A stretch of DNA of 64,000 nucleotides from Ancrocorticia sp047602305 (lineage in GTDB: Bacteria; Actinomycetota; Actinomycetes; Actinomycetales; Actinomycetaceae). Both the position numbers and the translations under genes were made by a program. Positions within the stretch are counted from its first letter, which is position 1, and every line of letters begins with the position of its first letter. Under the pieces are notes generated by a model that made no database searches, was not told the DNA's origin, and saw nothing but the letters and a program-made list of their open reading frames with translations. Where the stretch lies: contig JASGHO010000001.1 of assembly GCA_047602305.1 (NCBI GenBank), positions 3,348,001 to 3,412,000 of the forward strand, given 5' to 3'. This document shows, in pieces, positions 34,343-49,557 of this stretch.

Positions 34343-34720
34343 TTGTTTGTAATTGTTTGACGTCGAGTAATTGCTCCCGGTTGAGTGATTGCTCCCAGTC
34401 AAGTACTTGCTCGACGCCGACCGGGCGTTGGTAGGACAGGTGCCCCGGCGCGAGATGTGCGTCGGGGCGCCGTCGTGTCCGCCTCGAATCGTCGCGAGAT
34501 TACGCGGTTGCGCGGTGCGTCAAGTACCTTTGATTCAGATAAGAGATTGCGCCAATAGGTTCGGCCGTCGCGAGGATGGTGCGGGGCTTGACTGGCAAGG
34601 CGGACAACGAATCGGCACTGGTGGTGCCGGTGAGGAGGACAACGCCGCCAGGCAAGATTCCGTGACATCCGCAGCAGGCCATGACCTATTGGCGGGATCT
34701 CTACATTAAGGGAGGCACAT
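34343..34720. other. Intergenic region upstream of udk
   Basis: No gene is visible in 378 bases. Three imperfect ~19-base repeats (GAGTAATTGCTCCC, GAGTGATTGCTCCC, AAGTACTTGCTC) lie at 34364-34412. A hairpin at 34439-34471 (GGTGCCCCGGCGC with GCGTCGGGGCGCC, one wobble, one mismatch) could end the LRR transcript. The candidate operator lies at 34677-34701, and TACATT at 34702-34707 is a possible -10. Confidence 0.5.
34677..34701. promoter_or_regulatory. Candidate operator shared with adenosine deaminase gene (copy 2)
   Basis: GGCCATGACCTATTGGCGGG followed by ATCTC, ending 19 bases before the udk start. It matches the stretch at 20501-20525 in 23 of 25 positions, including a 17-base exact core GACCTATTGGCGGGATC. 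Confidence 0.4.
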
Positions 34721-35359
34721 ATGGGTAGTTTGGTCATCGGTATTGCAGGCGGCACGGGAAGCGGCAAGACGACGCTCACACAGGCACTTATTGACGCGTT
34801 TCCTGGCATGACGAGCGTTCTGTACCACGACAACTACTACCGTGCCTTCCCCGACCTCACCTACGAAGAGCGTAAGTGCATCAACTGGGATGCTCCCGAT
34901 GCCTTTGACTCCGATCTCATGGTCTCCCAGCTGGGGCAGCTCATCGCTGGGGAAGCCATCGAGTGTCCCATCTATGACTACTCGATCTACAACCCGTCGG
35001 AGCGGACGCAGCGTGTCGAGCCGGCCGAGGTCATCATCGTTGAGGGCATCCTCATCTTTGCTGATCCGGCGATTTGCCGCCTGCTTGATATCAAGCTTTT
35101 CGTGGACACCGACGCCGACGTGCGCATCCTGCGCCGCATCAAGCGCGACGTCATCGAGCGCGGCCGCACCCTCGAATCGGTGGAGAAGCAGTACCTCGAA
35201 ACCGTCAAGCCGATGCACGAGCTCTACGTCCAGCCCTCCAAGCACAACGCGGACATCATCGTGCCCGAGGGCGGCCGTAACCTCGTTGCTCTCGACATGC
35301 TCATCCATCGTGTTGCCGGGGAAATTGGGATCGCCTCGCCCTGCCACCACGGCCGCTGA
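34721..35359 (+). CDS. udk: Uridine kinase
   Basis: 212 residues. The P-loop GIAGGTGSGKTT (7-18), then YHDNYYRAFPDLTYEER, the nucleoside-binding PIYDYSIYNPSERT and VIIVEGILIF identify uridine/cytidine kinase, which phosphorylates uridine and cytidine in pyrimidine salvage. GGGAGGCACAT precedes the ATG. The last ~10 residues (ASPCHHGR) are not conserved. It ends the accessory block and is about 350 bases before the L10 leader. The upstream motif shared with the adenosine deaminase region hints at common regulation of nucleoside salvage. Confidence 0.93.
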   Translation: MGSLVIGIAGGTGSGKTTLTQALIDAFPGMTSVLYHDNYYRAFPDLTYEERKCINWDAPDAFDSDLMVSQLGQLIAGEAIECPIYDYSIYNPSERTQRVEPAEVIIVEGILIFADPAICRLLDIKLFVDTDADVRILRRIKRDVIERGRTLESVEKQYLETVKPMHELYVQPSKHNADIIVPEGGRNLVALDMLIHRVAGEIGIASPCHHGR

Positions 35360-35530
35360 GGCTCTGGTTTTACGACGACGCAGCCCGAGGTGCGACAGCT
35401 TGCTGTCGCAACCGAGGGCCAGGAAGTCGTTTGTCATCGCAGATGCCCGACGACGTGGGTTAGTGACGCTCGCGACGTCGTCGTTCCCAACAGCCGGTTT
35501 GCGTGATGCGTCACGAAACTCCCTGTCGGC

Positions 35531-35560
35531 TTGCTCTTCATTGGGTCGGGTGGCTACTAT
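35531..35560 (+). promoter_or_regulatory. Predicted promoter of rplJ-rplL
   Basis: TTGCTC at 35531-35536 and TACTAT at 35555-35560, spacing 18 bases, directly before the L10 leader. Confidence 0.55.
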
Positions 35561-35565
35561 AGGTG

Positions 35566-35680
35566 ACGCCTAAGACCGCAGGTCTCCCTAAAAAGGAGTT
35601 AAACCCATGGGCCAGCGCAGGTGACACGAGTTTAGCTGAGTAGTCAGCCATGCCCCGTTGCACCTGCACGGGGCTTTTTT
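35566..35680 (+). ncRNA. Ribosomal protein L10 leader with attenuator
   Basis: The leader carries the conserved CCTAAGACCGCAGGT element and downstream loops where L10 (with L7/L12) binds its own mRNA. It ends in an intrinsic terminator: GCCCCGT (35652-35658) pairs with ACGGGGC and TTTTTT follows. The terminator loop contains CACCTGC (35661-35667), complementary to GCAGGTG at 35617-35623, which could form a competing structure. The rplJ start is 35 bases after the T-tract. This fits autoregulation by attenuation. Confidence 0.8.
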
Positions 35681-35714
35681 GGATCCTGCGGCACTACGAC
35701 CGGAAGGAGGCCCA

Positions 35715-36239
35715 ATGGCACGGACCGACAAGTCTGCAGCTATTGCTGAGCTCAAGGGAAACTTTGAGAAGTCCAGCGCAGTGCTGCTCACTGAATACCG
35801 CGGCCTGAGCGTCGCGCAGCTTCAGACGCTGCGTCGTGCACTCGGTGCAAACGCGGAGTACAAGGTCGCCAAGAATACTCTGGTCGCAATTGGCGCCAAG
35901 GAGGCCGGTATCGAGGGTCTTGATGACCTCCTCACCGGACCGACCGCTATTGCCTTTGTGACCGGTGAAGTTTCGGAAGTCGCCAAGGCTCTCCGCGATT
36001 TCGCCAAGGACAACCAGGCACTCGTCGTCAAGGGCGGCGTCATGGAAGGCACCGTTCTCGATGCCTCCGGCGTTGCAAAGCTTGCCGATCTGGAGTCTCG
36101 CGAGGTTCTTCTCGCCAAGGCTGCTGGTGTGCTCAAGGCTGTCATGTATCAGGCGGCATACGTTATCAATGCGCCAGCCTCCAAGGCTGTCCGCACCGTC
36201 GACGCCCTGCGCGCGAAGCAGGAAGAAGCAGCTGCCTGA
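35715..36239 (+). CDS. rplJ: Ribosomal protein L10
   Basis: 174 residues from the ATG at 35715, with GGAAGGAGG upstream; the longer in-frame reading would overlap the terminator. ARTDKSAAIAELKGNFEKSS, YRGLSVAQLQTLRRAL and FVTGEVSEVAKALRDF are L10 marks. It anchors L7/L12 dimers at the ribosome stalk and autoregulates through the upstream leader. rplL follows 66 bases on. Confidence 0.97.
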   Translation: MARTDKSAAIAELKGNFEKSSAVLLTEYRGLSVAQLQTLRRALGANAEYKVAKNTLVAIGAKEAGIEGLDDLLTGPTAIAFVTGEVSEVAKALRDFAKDNQALVVKGGVMEGTVLDASGVAKLADLESREVLLAKAAGVLKAVMYQAAYVINAPASKAVRTVDALRAKQEEAAA

Positions 36240-36305
36240 GTTCAGGCGCTGCACAATTACTGAGAAACATCTGCTCGCGTAGCAGTTTAAGAAAGGTAGG
36301 CCACC

Positions 36306-36689
36306 ATGGCTAAGCTCACCACTGAAGAGCTCATCGCAGCATTCAAGGAGCTCACCCTCGTTGAGGTTTCCGAGTTCGTCAAGGCTTTCGAAGAGGAGTT
36401 CGACGTTACCGCCGCTGCTCCCGTCGCCGCCGTTGCCGCAGCTGCCCCGGGCGCTGCTGCTGAGGAAGAGGAAGAGAAGACTGACTTCGACGTCATCCTC
36501 GAGTCCTTCGGCGAGAAGAAGGTTGCAGTCATCAAGGAGGTGCGCGCCCTGACCTCGCTCGGTCTGAAGGAGGCTCGCGACGTCGTTGATTCCGCTCCCA
36601 AGGCCGTCCTCGAGGGCGTTGCCAAGGACGTGGCCGAGAAGGCCAAGGAGCAGCTTGAGGCCGCTGGCGCCACCATCACCATCAAGTGA
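36306..36689 (+). CDS. rplL: Ribosomal protein L7/L12
   Basis: 127 residues. An N-terminal dimerisation domain (TTEELIAAFKELTLVEVSEF) is joined by an Ala-rich hinge (~36-57) to the C-terminal factor-binding domain (FDVILESFGEKKVAVIKEVR, GLKEARDVVD). It recruits translation GTPases to the stalk. GAAAGGTAGG precedes the ATG. It ends the rplJL unit at a very strong hairpin. Confidence 0.97.
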   Translation: MAKLTTEELIAAFKELTLVEVSEFVKAFEEEFDVTAAAPVAAVAAAAPGAAAEEEEEKTDFDVILESFGEKKVAVIKEVRALTSLGLKEARDVVDSAPKAVLEGVAKDVAEKAKEQLEAAGATITIK

Positions 36690-36755
36690 TGCGTGCGGTG
36701 TAGACCCCGCGGACGGTCGAACCCGTCAGTGGAGTCTCGTGAGCCGCAGCTGATT

Positions 36756-36795
36756 CAAGAATGCCCGGGTAGGTTATCCTGCCCGGGCATTCTTG
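36756..36795 (+). terminator. rplL terminator
   Basis: An 18-base stem with one G-U pair (CAAGAATGCCCGGGTAGG against CCTGCCCGGGCATTCTTG), loop TTAT, 66 bases past the rplL stop. Confidence 0.9.
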
Positions 36796-36851
36796 CATTC
36801 GAGCCGCCGTGTGGGCCGTTGGGTGGTGTAGGTGACGCGCGCAGAGGTGAC

Positions 36852-37001
36852 GGGAGTGGGTTCGTGGGCTGGCGCCGTCGTCGTCGCACAGAAGAGGTAA
36901 CCTCCGCGTGGACAGGTCACGCCAACCAACCGTGACCTCTCCGTGAGAATGTGGCCTCTTCCGGTGGCGGGAGCGGGTTCGTGGGCTGGCGCCGTCGTCG
37001 T
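36852..37001. repeat. 33-base direct repeats flanking a small palindrome
   Basis: GGGAGTGGGTTCGTGGGCTG and the following GCGCCGTCGTCGT (36852-36884) recur with one change at 36969-37001. Between them lie AGGTCACG and CGTGACCT (8-base stem), inside a larger imperfect fold. A related GGACAGGTAAC...GTTACCTGTCC palindrome occurs at about 49687-49790. Confidence 0.65.
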
Positions 37002-37155
37002 GAAGAAAAGACGTGACGAGAATCTGTGCAGGCACGCTAAGCTTGCAAAGTGCCCCCAACCTGTGGGAAAGTTCTGGGGGAGAGCCAATGGCGGTTCTTA
37101 CGTGAGCCCTTCCACATGAGAAATGGGTGGACTCGTTATAGCTGCGGGTGTACAT

Positions 37156-37183
37156 TTGATATTTGCGCCAGCATATCTATATC
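37156..37183 (+). promoter_or_regulatory. Predicted rpoB promoter
   Basis: TTGATA at 37156-37161 and TATATC at 37178-37183, spacing 16, within a locally AT-rich stretch. The rpoB start is about 125 bases downstream. Confidence 0.5.
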
Positions 37184-37308
37184 CCTGCCCTTTTACCTTA
37201 TTCGCGTTGTGATGACCGGGTTAACCACCCGTTTCTACGTGATGGTGAAGAGAGCGGTGAATAAGGGTCCTGGCCGCACGCCTTACCAACGTCAGGGAAG
37301 GAACCCCT

Positions 37309-40770
<3,462 letters not shown>

Positions 40771-40868
40771 CTTAACGATCGAGCGGAGGCTGGGCTGTGC
40801 GCCCGCCCAGCCTCCGCCAGCTCCCCATCCATGAACGTAACGGTGCAGAATCTGAGGAAGTAGGAATC

Positions 40869-44753
<3,885 letters not shown>

Positions 44754-44767
44754 TAACTAGCTAGGAA

Positions 44768-44919
44768 GTGTCTCCTTATTGGACTCCGTAGCGAACGGTG
44801 GTGTGTGGAGTGGATCGCAAGGCGCCAGGAGGGAGGCGATGCCAAAGCATCGTCGACCGACGGCAACGACGTGAGACGCCCACACGCCGCCGTGCAGTAG
44901 GACAAAAATAAGGAGACAC
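44768..44919. mobile_element. MITE-like 152-bp palindromic element
   Basis: The ends are a perfect 13-base inverted repeat, GTGTCTCCTTATT and AATAAGGAGACAC. Inside, ACGGTGGTGTGTGG mirrors a CCACACGCCGCCGT-like stretch, and ATGC-CAAA-GCAT sits near the middle. The whole is an imperfect palindrome without coding capacity. No clear target-site duplication is visible. It lies between rpoC and its terminator and may be a miniature inverted-repeat transposable element or a large structured RNA end. Confidence 0.5.
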
Positions 44920-44929
44920 GACCCAGGAA

Positions 44930-44953
44930 GGCCGGGAGTTCAAACTCCCGGCC
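44930..44953 (+). terminator. rpoC terminator
   Basis: GGCCGGGAGT and ACTCCCGGCC form a ten-base perfect stem with a four-base loop, followed by CTCCTTCATTT. It stands 177 bases after the rpoC stop, displaced by the palindromic element. Confidence 0.8.
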
Positions 44954-45024
44954 CTCCTTCATTTGTGGGGCAATGCTTGAATCCTCGCGGATTTGTGTTT
45001 CCTGCCACCACTGACCTACAACCT

Positions 45025-45054
45025 TTGACGCCGCCCGAAACAAGCGGCTAATCT
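45025..45054 (+). promoter_or_regulatory. Predicted promoter of the str operon (rpsL-rpsG-fusA)
   Basis: TTGACG at 45025-45030, 18 bases, TAATCT at 45049-45054. A leader of about 120 bases with a small hairpin precedes rpsL. Confidence 0.65.
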
Positions 45055-45180
45055 TGTTTAGGTTGCCCGTTCGCGGGTCCGACATGTCAACAAGGATCCC
45101 CGTCCTTGTGATGTGAGTAGGCGGTGTGCACCTCGGTCTCGGCGAACAATCATTGTAAACAGGACATTTCAGGAGAAATA

Positions 45181-45555
45181 GTGCCAACTATTCAGCAGCT
45201 GGTTCGTAAGGGCCGCAGCAGCAAGGTCGGTACCTCCAAGACGCCGGCCCTTAAAGGAAGCCCGCAGCGTCGTGGGGTATGCACCCGTGTATTCACGACC
45301 ACCCCGAAGAAGCCGAACTCGGCTCTTCGTAAGGTGGCCCGTGTTCGTCTCTCCTCCGGTATCGAGGTAACCGCCTACATCCCAGGCGAGGGTCACAACC
45401 TCCAGGAGCACTCCATCGTTCTCGTCCGTGGCGGTCGTGTTCGCGACCTTCCGGGTGTGCGCTACAAGATCATCCGTGGCGCGCTCGACACCCAGGGCGT
45501 GAAGAACCGTCAGCAGGCCCGTAGCCGCTACGGTGCAAAGAAGGAGAAGAAGTAA
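45181..45555 (+). CDS. rpsL: Ribosomal protein S12
   Basis: 124 residues from the GTG at 45181 with AGGAGAAATA upstream. PTIQQLVRKGR, RGVCTRVFTTTPKKPNSALRK and PGEGHNLQEHS are present; the lysines at the streptomycin-resistance positions (TPKKPNSALRK and the second K/GVR site VLVRGGRVRDLPGVRY) appear wild type. It acts at the decoding centre. A longer reading to 45124 lacks a ribosome-binding site. The stop TAA overlaps the rpsG ATG by one base. Confidence 0.97.
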   Translation: MPTIQQLVRKGRSSKVGTSKTPALKGSPQRRGVCTRVFTTTPKKPNSALRKVARVRLSSGIEVTAYIPGEGHNLQEHSIVLVRGGRVRDLPGVRYKIIRGALDTQGVKNRQQARSRYGAKKEKK

Positions 45556-46025
45556 TGCCACGTAAGGGACCCGTACGTAAGCGTCCGCTCGTCCACGATC
45601 CGGTTTACGGTTCGCAGATGGTGACCCAGCTGGTCAACCGCATTCTTCTCGATGGCAAGAAGTCCGTCGCCGAGCGCATCGTTTACGGTGCACTCGAGGG
45701 CGTTGCCGAGAAGTCCGGCCAGGATGCCCTGACCGTTCTCAAGCGCGCCATGGACAACATTCGTCCTTCGCTCGAGGTTCGCTCCCGCCGCGTCGGTGGC
45801 GCCACCTACCAGGTTCCGGTTGAGGTTAAGCCCGGCCGCGCCACCACTCTCGCTTTGCGCTGGCTCGTTGACTACGCGCGCGATCGCCGCGAGAAGACGA
45901 TGACCGAGCGTCTCATGAACGAGATTCTCGATGCCTCCAACGGTCTGGGCGCCGCTGTCAAGCGTCGCGAGGACACCCACCGTATGGCGGAGTCCAACAG
46001 GGCATTCGCGCATTACCGCTGGTAA
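45555..46025 (+). CDS. rpsG: Ribosomal protein S7
   Basis: 156 residues, full length. PRKGPVRKRPLVHDPVYGS, LVNRILLDGKKSVAERIVY and RREDTHRMAESNRAFAHYRW are conserved S7 segments. It nucleates the 30S head. Coupled to rpsL by TAATG overlap; fusA follows 54 bases on. Confidence 0.97.
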   Translation: MPRKGPVRKRPLVHDPVYGSQMVTQLVNRILLDGKKSVAERIVYGALEGVAEKSGQDALTVLKRAMDNIRPSLEVRSRRVGGATYQVPVEVKPGRATTLALRWLVDYARDRREKTMTERLMNEILDASNGLGAAVKRREDTHRMAESNRAFAHYRW

Positions 46026-46079
46026 CAATTACCGGGCGGAGCCTCACGGCTTGCCCTCGACGAAGAAGAGAGCCTCAAC

Positions 46080-48206
46080 GTGGCACTTGACGTGCTTACG
46101 GACCTCAAGAAGGTCCGCAACATCGGAATCATGGCGCACATTGACGCTGGCAAGACCACCGTCACCGAGCGCATCCTGTTTTACACCGGCATCAACTACA
46201 AGATCGGTGAGACGCATGACGGCGCCTCCACCACCGACTGGATGGAGCAGGAGAAGGAACGCGGTATCACCATTACTTCCGCGGCCGTCACTGCCTTCTG
46301 GAAGGGCACCCAGATCAACGTGATCGACACCCCCGGCCACGTGGACTTCACGGTGGAAGTTGAGCGCGCGCTTCGCGTTCTCGACGGCGCCGTGGCAGTC
46401 TTCGACGGCAAGGAGGGCGTGGAGCCCCAGTCCGAGACCGTGTGGCGTCAGGCTGATAAGTACAACGTTCCCCGTATTTGCTTCATCAACAAGATGGACA
46501 AGCTCGGTGCGGACTTCGACTTCTCGGTCAAGACGATCAAGGAGCGCTTGCACGCGACTCCCGTCGTCATCACCTTCCCGATCGGTGCTGAGAACGATTT
46601 CGACGGTGTCGTGGACGTCCTCAAGCAGAAGGCGATCCGCTTCCCGGAGAAGGACGCCGATGGCGTCGATACCCGTGGCAACCTCGTGGTTGAAGAGGAC
46701 ATCCCGGCCGATCTCGTTGATCAGGCTGAGGAGTACCGCCTCGAGGCCATGGAAGCCGCAGCAGAGGCAAACGACGACCTGATGGAGAAGTACCTCGAAG
46801 GGGGCGAACTGTCAGCCGACGAGATCCTCGAGGGCCTGCGCGCTCGCACCATCGCTTCCGAGATCTACCCGGTCTACTGTGGTTCGGCATACAAGAACAA
46901 GGGTGTCCAGCCGATGCTGGACGGCGTTGTCAACTTCCTGCCGACTCCGCTGGATATCGCTGCAACCGAGGGCTTCCGCCCCGGCCGTGAAGAGGACGGC
47001 AACACCGAGTCGCGCAAGCCCTCGGATTCCGAGCCTTTCGCAGCGCTGGCCTTCAAGATCGCGGTGCACCCCTTCTACGGCAAGCTCATTTACATTCGCG
47101 TGTACTCGGGCAAGGTGGAGCAGGGCGCTCAGGTGCTCAACGCCACCACCGGCAAGAAGGAGCGCATCGGCAAGATGTTCCAGATGCACTCGAACACCGA
47201 GAACCCGGTGGACGTGGCGCACGCTGGTCACATCTACGCATTCGTCGGACTCAAGGACACCCGTACCGGTGACACGCTCTGCGCGCAGAACGCACCGATC
47301 GTGCTGGAGTCCATGACGTTCCCGGAGCCCGTGATCCACGTGGCCATCGAGCCGAAGTCGAAGGGTGACCAGGAGAAGCTCTCCATCGCCATCCAGAAGC
47401 TCGCGGAAGAGGATCCCACCTTCTCCGTGCGTCAGGATCCCGAGACCGGCCAGACCGTCATCGGCGGTATGGGCGAGCTCCACCTTGACATCCTCGTCGA
47501 TCGCATGAAGCGTGAGTTCCGCGTGGACGCCAACATCGGAAGCCCGATGGTGGCCTACCGCGAGACGATCCGCAAGCGCGTCGAGAAGGTTGACTACACC
47601 CACAAGAAGCAGACCGGTGGTTCTGGTCAGTTCGCTAAGGTGCAGGTCACCCTGGAGCCATTGCCGGAAGGCGTCGAGGCGGAGAACTACAACTTCGTCA
47701 ACGCCGTCACCGGTGGTCGCGTTCCTCGCGAGTACATTCCGTCTGTGGATGCCGGTATTCAGGAGGCAATGCAGAACGGTGTCCTGGCTGGCTACCCGAT
47801 GGTAGACATTCAGGCAACTCTCGAAGACGGCGCCTACCACGACGTCGATTCTTCGGAAATGGCATTCAAGATCGCCGGCAACATGGTGTTCAAGGAGGCC
47901 GCGAAGCGCGCCAACCCTGTGCTCCTGGAGCCGGTCATGGATGTTGAGGTCCGCACTCCCGAGGAGTACATGGGCGATGTTATTGGCGATCTCAACTCTC
48001 GCCGTGGCATGATCAAGTCCATGGAGGATGCAACTGGCGTGAAGATCGTTCGCGCGAATGTTCCGCTCAGCGAAATGTTCGGTTACGTGGGCGACCTTCG
48101 CTCGAAGACCCAGGGTCGCGCTGTGTACTCCATGCAGTTCGATTCCTACTCCGAGGTTCCGAAGGCTGTCGCCGACGAAATCATCGCAAAGACCCGGGGC
48201 GAGTGA
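46080..48206 (+). CDS. fusA: Elongation factor G
   Basis: 708 residues from a GTG. G domain: GIMAHIDAGKTTVTERILFY (P-loop), ERGITITSAA, DTPGHVDF and NKMDKLGAD. Domains II-V follow, with the domain IV region containing RVDANIGSPMVAYRET and the C-terminal MFGYVGDLRSKTQGRAVYSM. It moves tRNAs and mRNA after peptide transfer. GAAGAAGAGAG upstream provides the ribosome-binding site. A ten-base hairpin after the stop separates it from tuf. Confidence 0.98.
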   Translation: MALDVLTDLKKVRNIGIMAHIDAGKTTVTERILFYTGINYKIGETHDGASTTDWMEQEKERGITITSAAVTAFWKGTQINVIDTPGHVDFTVEVERALRVLDGAVAVFDGKEGVEPQSETVWRQADKYNVPRICFINKMDKLGADFDFSVKTIKERLHATPVVITFPIGAENDFDGVVDVLKQKAIRFPEKDADGVDTRGNLVVEEDIPADLVDQAEEYRLEAMEAAAEANDDLMEKYLEGGELSADEILEGLRARTIASEIYPVYCGSAYKNKGVQPMLDGVVNFLPTPLDIAATEGFRPGREEDGNTESRKPSDSEPFAALAFKIAVHPFYGKLIYIRVYSGKVEQGAQVLNATTGKKERIGKMFQMHSNTENPVDVAHAGHIYAFVGLKDTRTGDTLCAQNAPIVLESMTFPEPVIHVAIEPKSKGDQEKLSIAIQKLAEEDPTFSVRQDPETGQTVIGGMGELHLDILVDRMKREFRVDANIGSPMVAYRETIRKRVEKVDYTHKKQTGGSGQFAKVQVTLEPLPEGVEAENYNFVNAVTGGRVPREYIPSVDAGIQEAMQNGVLAGYPMVDIQATLEDGAYHDVDSSEMAFKIAGNMVFKEAAKRANPVLLEPVMDVEVRTPEEYMGDVIGDLNSRRGMIKSMEDATGVKIVRANVPLSEMFGYVGDLRSKTQGRAVYSMQFDSYSEVPKAVADEIIAKTRGE

Positions 48207-48212
48207 GTGAAA

Positions 48213-48240
48213 ACGCCGGTAGGCTGAGGTCTACCGGCGT
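48213..48240 (+). terminator. fusA terminator
   Basis: ACGCCGGTAG and CTACCGGCGT form a perfect ten-base stem with an eight-base loop seven bases after the fusA stop. tuf therefore probably also has its own promoter; TACAAT at 48266-48271 is a -10 candidate. Confidence 0.7.
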
Positions 48241-48369
48241 GAACTCCGAGATCCCACCGGTCCTGTACAATCAGAAACCGTCAAAGATAAAGAGCACTTA
48301 AGCCGGGTCGAATGTGTTTCGCATTCACATTCCAGCTGTAAGTCAATCTAGAGTCCCAGGAGGGCGCAA

Positions 48370-49557
48370 GTGGCTAAGGCCAAGTACGACAAGTCCAAGC
48401 CGCATATGAATATCGGCACCATCGGTCACGTCGATCACGGAAAGACGACGACCACCGCCGCTATCACCAAGGTTCTGTCGGAGAAGTACCCGGATCTCAA
48501 CGTGTACACCCCGTTCGACCAGGTGGACAACGCTCCCGAGGAGCGTCAGCGTGGCATCACCATCAACGTGTCCCACGTTGAGTACCAGACCGAGAAGCGT
48601 CACTACGCTCACGTTGATGCCCCCGGCCACGCCGATTACATCAAGAACATGATCACCGGTGCGGCTCAGATGGACGGCGCCATCCTCGTGGTTGCCGCCA
48701 CCGACGGCCCGATGGCTCAGACCCGTGAGCACGTTCTGCTCGCCCGCCAGGTGGGCGTGCCGGACATCATCGTCGCACTGAACAAGTCCGACATGGTTGA
48801 CGACGAGGAGCTCCTGGAGCTCGTTGAGATGGAAGTTCGCGACCTTCTCGGCGCTCAGGGCTTCGATGAGGACGCTCCGGTTGTCCGCATCTCGGCTCTC
48901 AAGGCCCTCGAAGGCGACGCCGAGTGGACCGCCGCCATCGAAGAGCTCATGTCTGAGGTTGACAACTACTTCCCGGATCCGGTCCGTGACCTGGACAAGG
49001 AATTCCTCATGCCGATCGAGGACGTCTTCACCATCACCGGCCGTGGCACCGTTGTTACGGGCCGCGCCGAGCGTGGTCAGCTGAAGCTGAACGAGGCTGT
49101 CGAGATCATCGGCCTTCGTCCCACCCAGACGACCACCGTTACCGGTATCGAGATGTTCCACAAGCAGATGGACACCGCCGATGCAGGCGAGAACTGTGGC
49201 CTCCTGCTGCGTGGCACCAAGCGCGAGGAAGTCGAGCGCGGCCAGGTTGTGGCTCGCCCCGGCACCATCACGCCTCACACCCAGTTCATTGGTCAGGCCT
49301 ACGTGCTGAAGAAGGAAGAGGGCGGCCGTCACAACCCGTTCTTCTCCAACTACCGCCCGCAGTTCTACTTCCGTACCACGGACGTGACCGGCGTCATCAC
49401 CCTGCCCGAGGGCACCGAGATGGTTATGCCTGGTGACAACACCGAGATGACCGTTGAGCTGATCCAGCCCATCGCCATGGAAGAGGGCCTCGGCTTCGCT
49501 ATCCGTGAGGGTGGCCGCACCGTTGGCTCAGGCCGCGTCGTCGAGATCATCAAGTGA
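48370..49557 (+). CDS. tuf: Elongation factor Tu
   Basis: 395 residues from a GTG, with CAGGAGGGC upstream. G1 GTIGHVDHGKTTTTAAITK, effector RGITINVSHVEYQ, DAPGHADY, NKSD. Domains II and III are complete, ending AIREGGRTVGSGRVVEIIK. It delivers aminoacyl-tRNA to the ribosome. The 160-base gap after fusA holds a hairpin and a -10-like TACAAT, so tuf may be transcribed separately. A 14-base terminator with T-tail ends it. Confidence 0.98.
   Translation: MAKAKYDKSKPHMNIGTIGHVDHGKTTTTAAITKVLSEKYPDLNVYTPFDQVDNAPEERQRGITINVSHVEYQTEKRHYAHVDAPGHADYIKNMITGAAQMDGAILVVAATDGPMAQTREHVLLARQVGVPDIIVALNKSDMVDDEELLELVEMEVRDLLGAQGFDEDAPVVRISALKALEGDAEWTAAIEELMSEVDNYFPDPVRDLDKEFLMPIEDVFTITGRGTVVTGRAERGQLKLNEAVEIIGLRPTQTTTVTGIEMFHKQMDTADAGENCGLLLRGTKREEVERGQVVARPGTITPHTQFIGQAYVLKKEEGGRHNPFFSNYRPQFYFRTTDVTGVITLPEGTEMVMPGDNTEMTVELIQPIAMEEGLGFAIREGGRTVGSGRVVEIIK

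Larger units (their letters stand above)
36690..37308. other. Intergenic region between rplL and rpoB, with repeats and promoter
   Basis: No convincing gene in about 620 bases. It contains the rplL terminator (36756-36795), a pair of 33-base direct repeats (36852-36884 and 36969-37001), a GGACAGGTCACG...CGTGACCT palindrome between them, a hairpin near 37050-37080, an AT-rich promoter (37156-37183) and a ~125-base rpoB leader. Confidence 0.6.
44754..45180. other. Intergenic region rpoC to rpsL
   Basis: No gene is visible. It contains the MITE-like palindrome (44768-44919), the rpoC terminator (44930-44953), the rpsL promoter (45025-45054) and a small leader hairpin (45090-45109, ACAAGGA with TCCTTGT). 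Confidence 0.65.
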
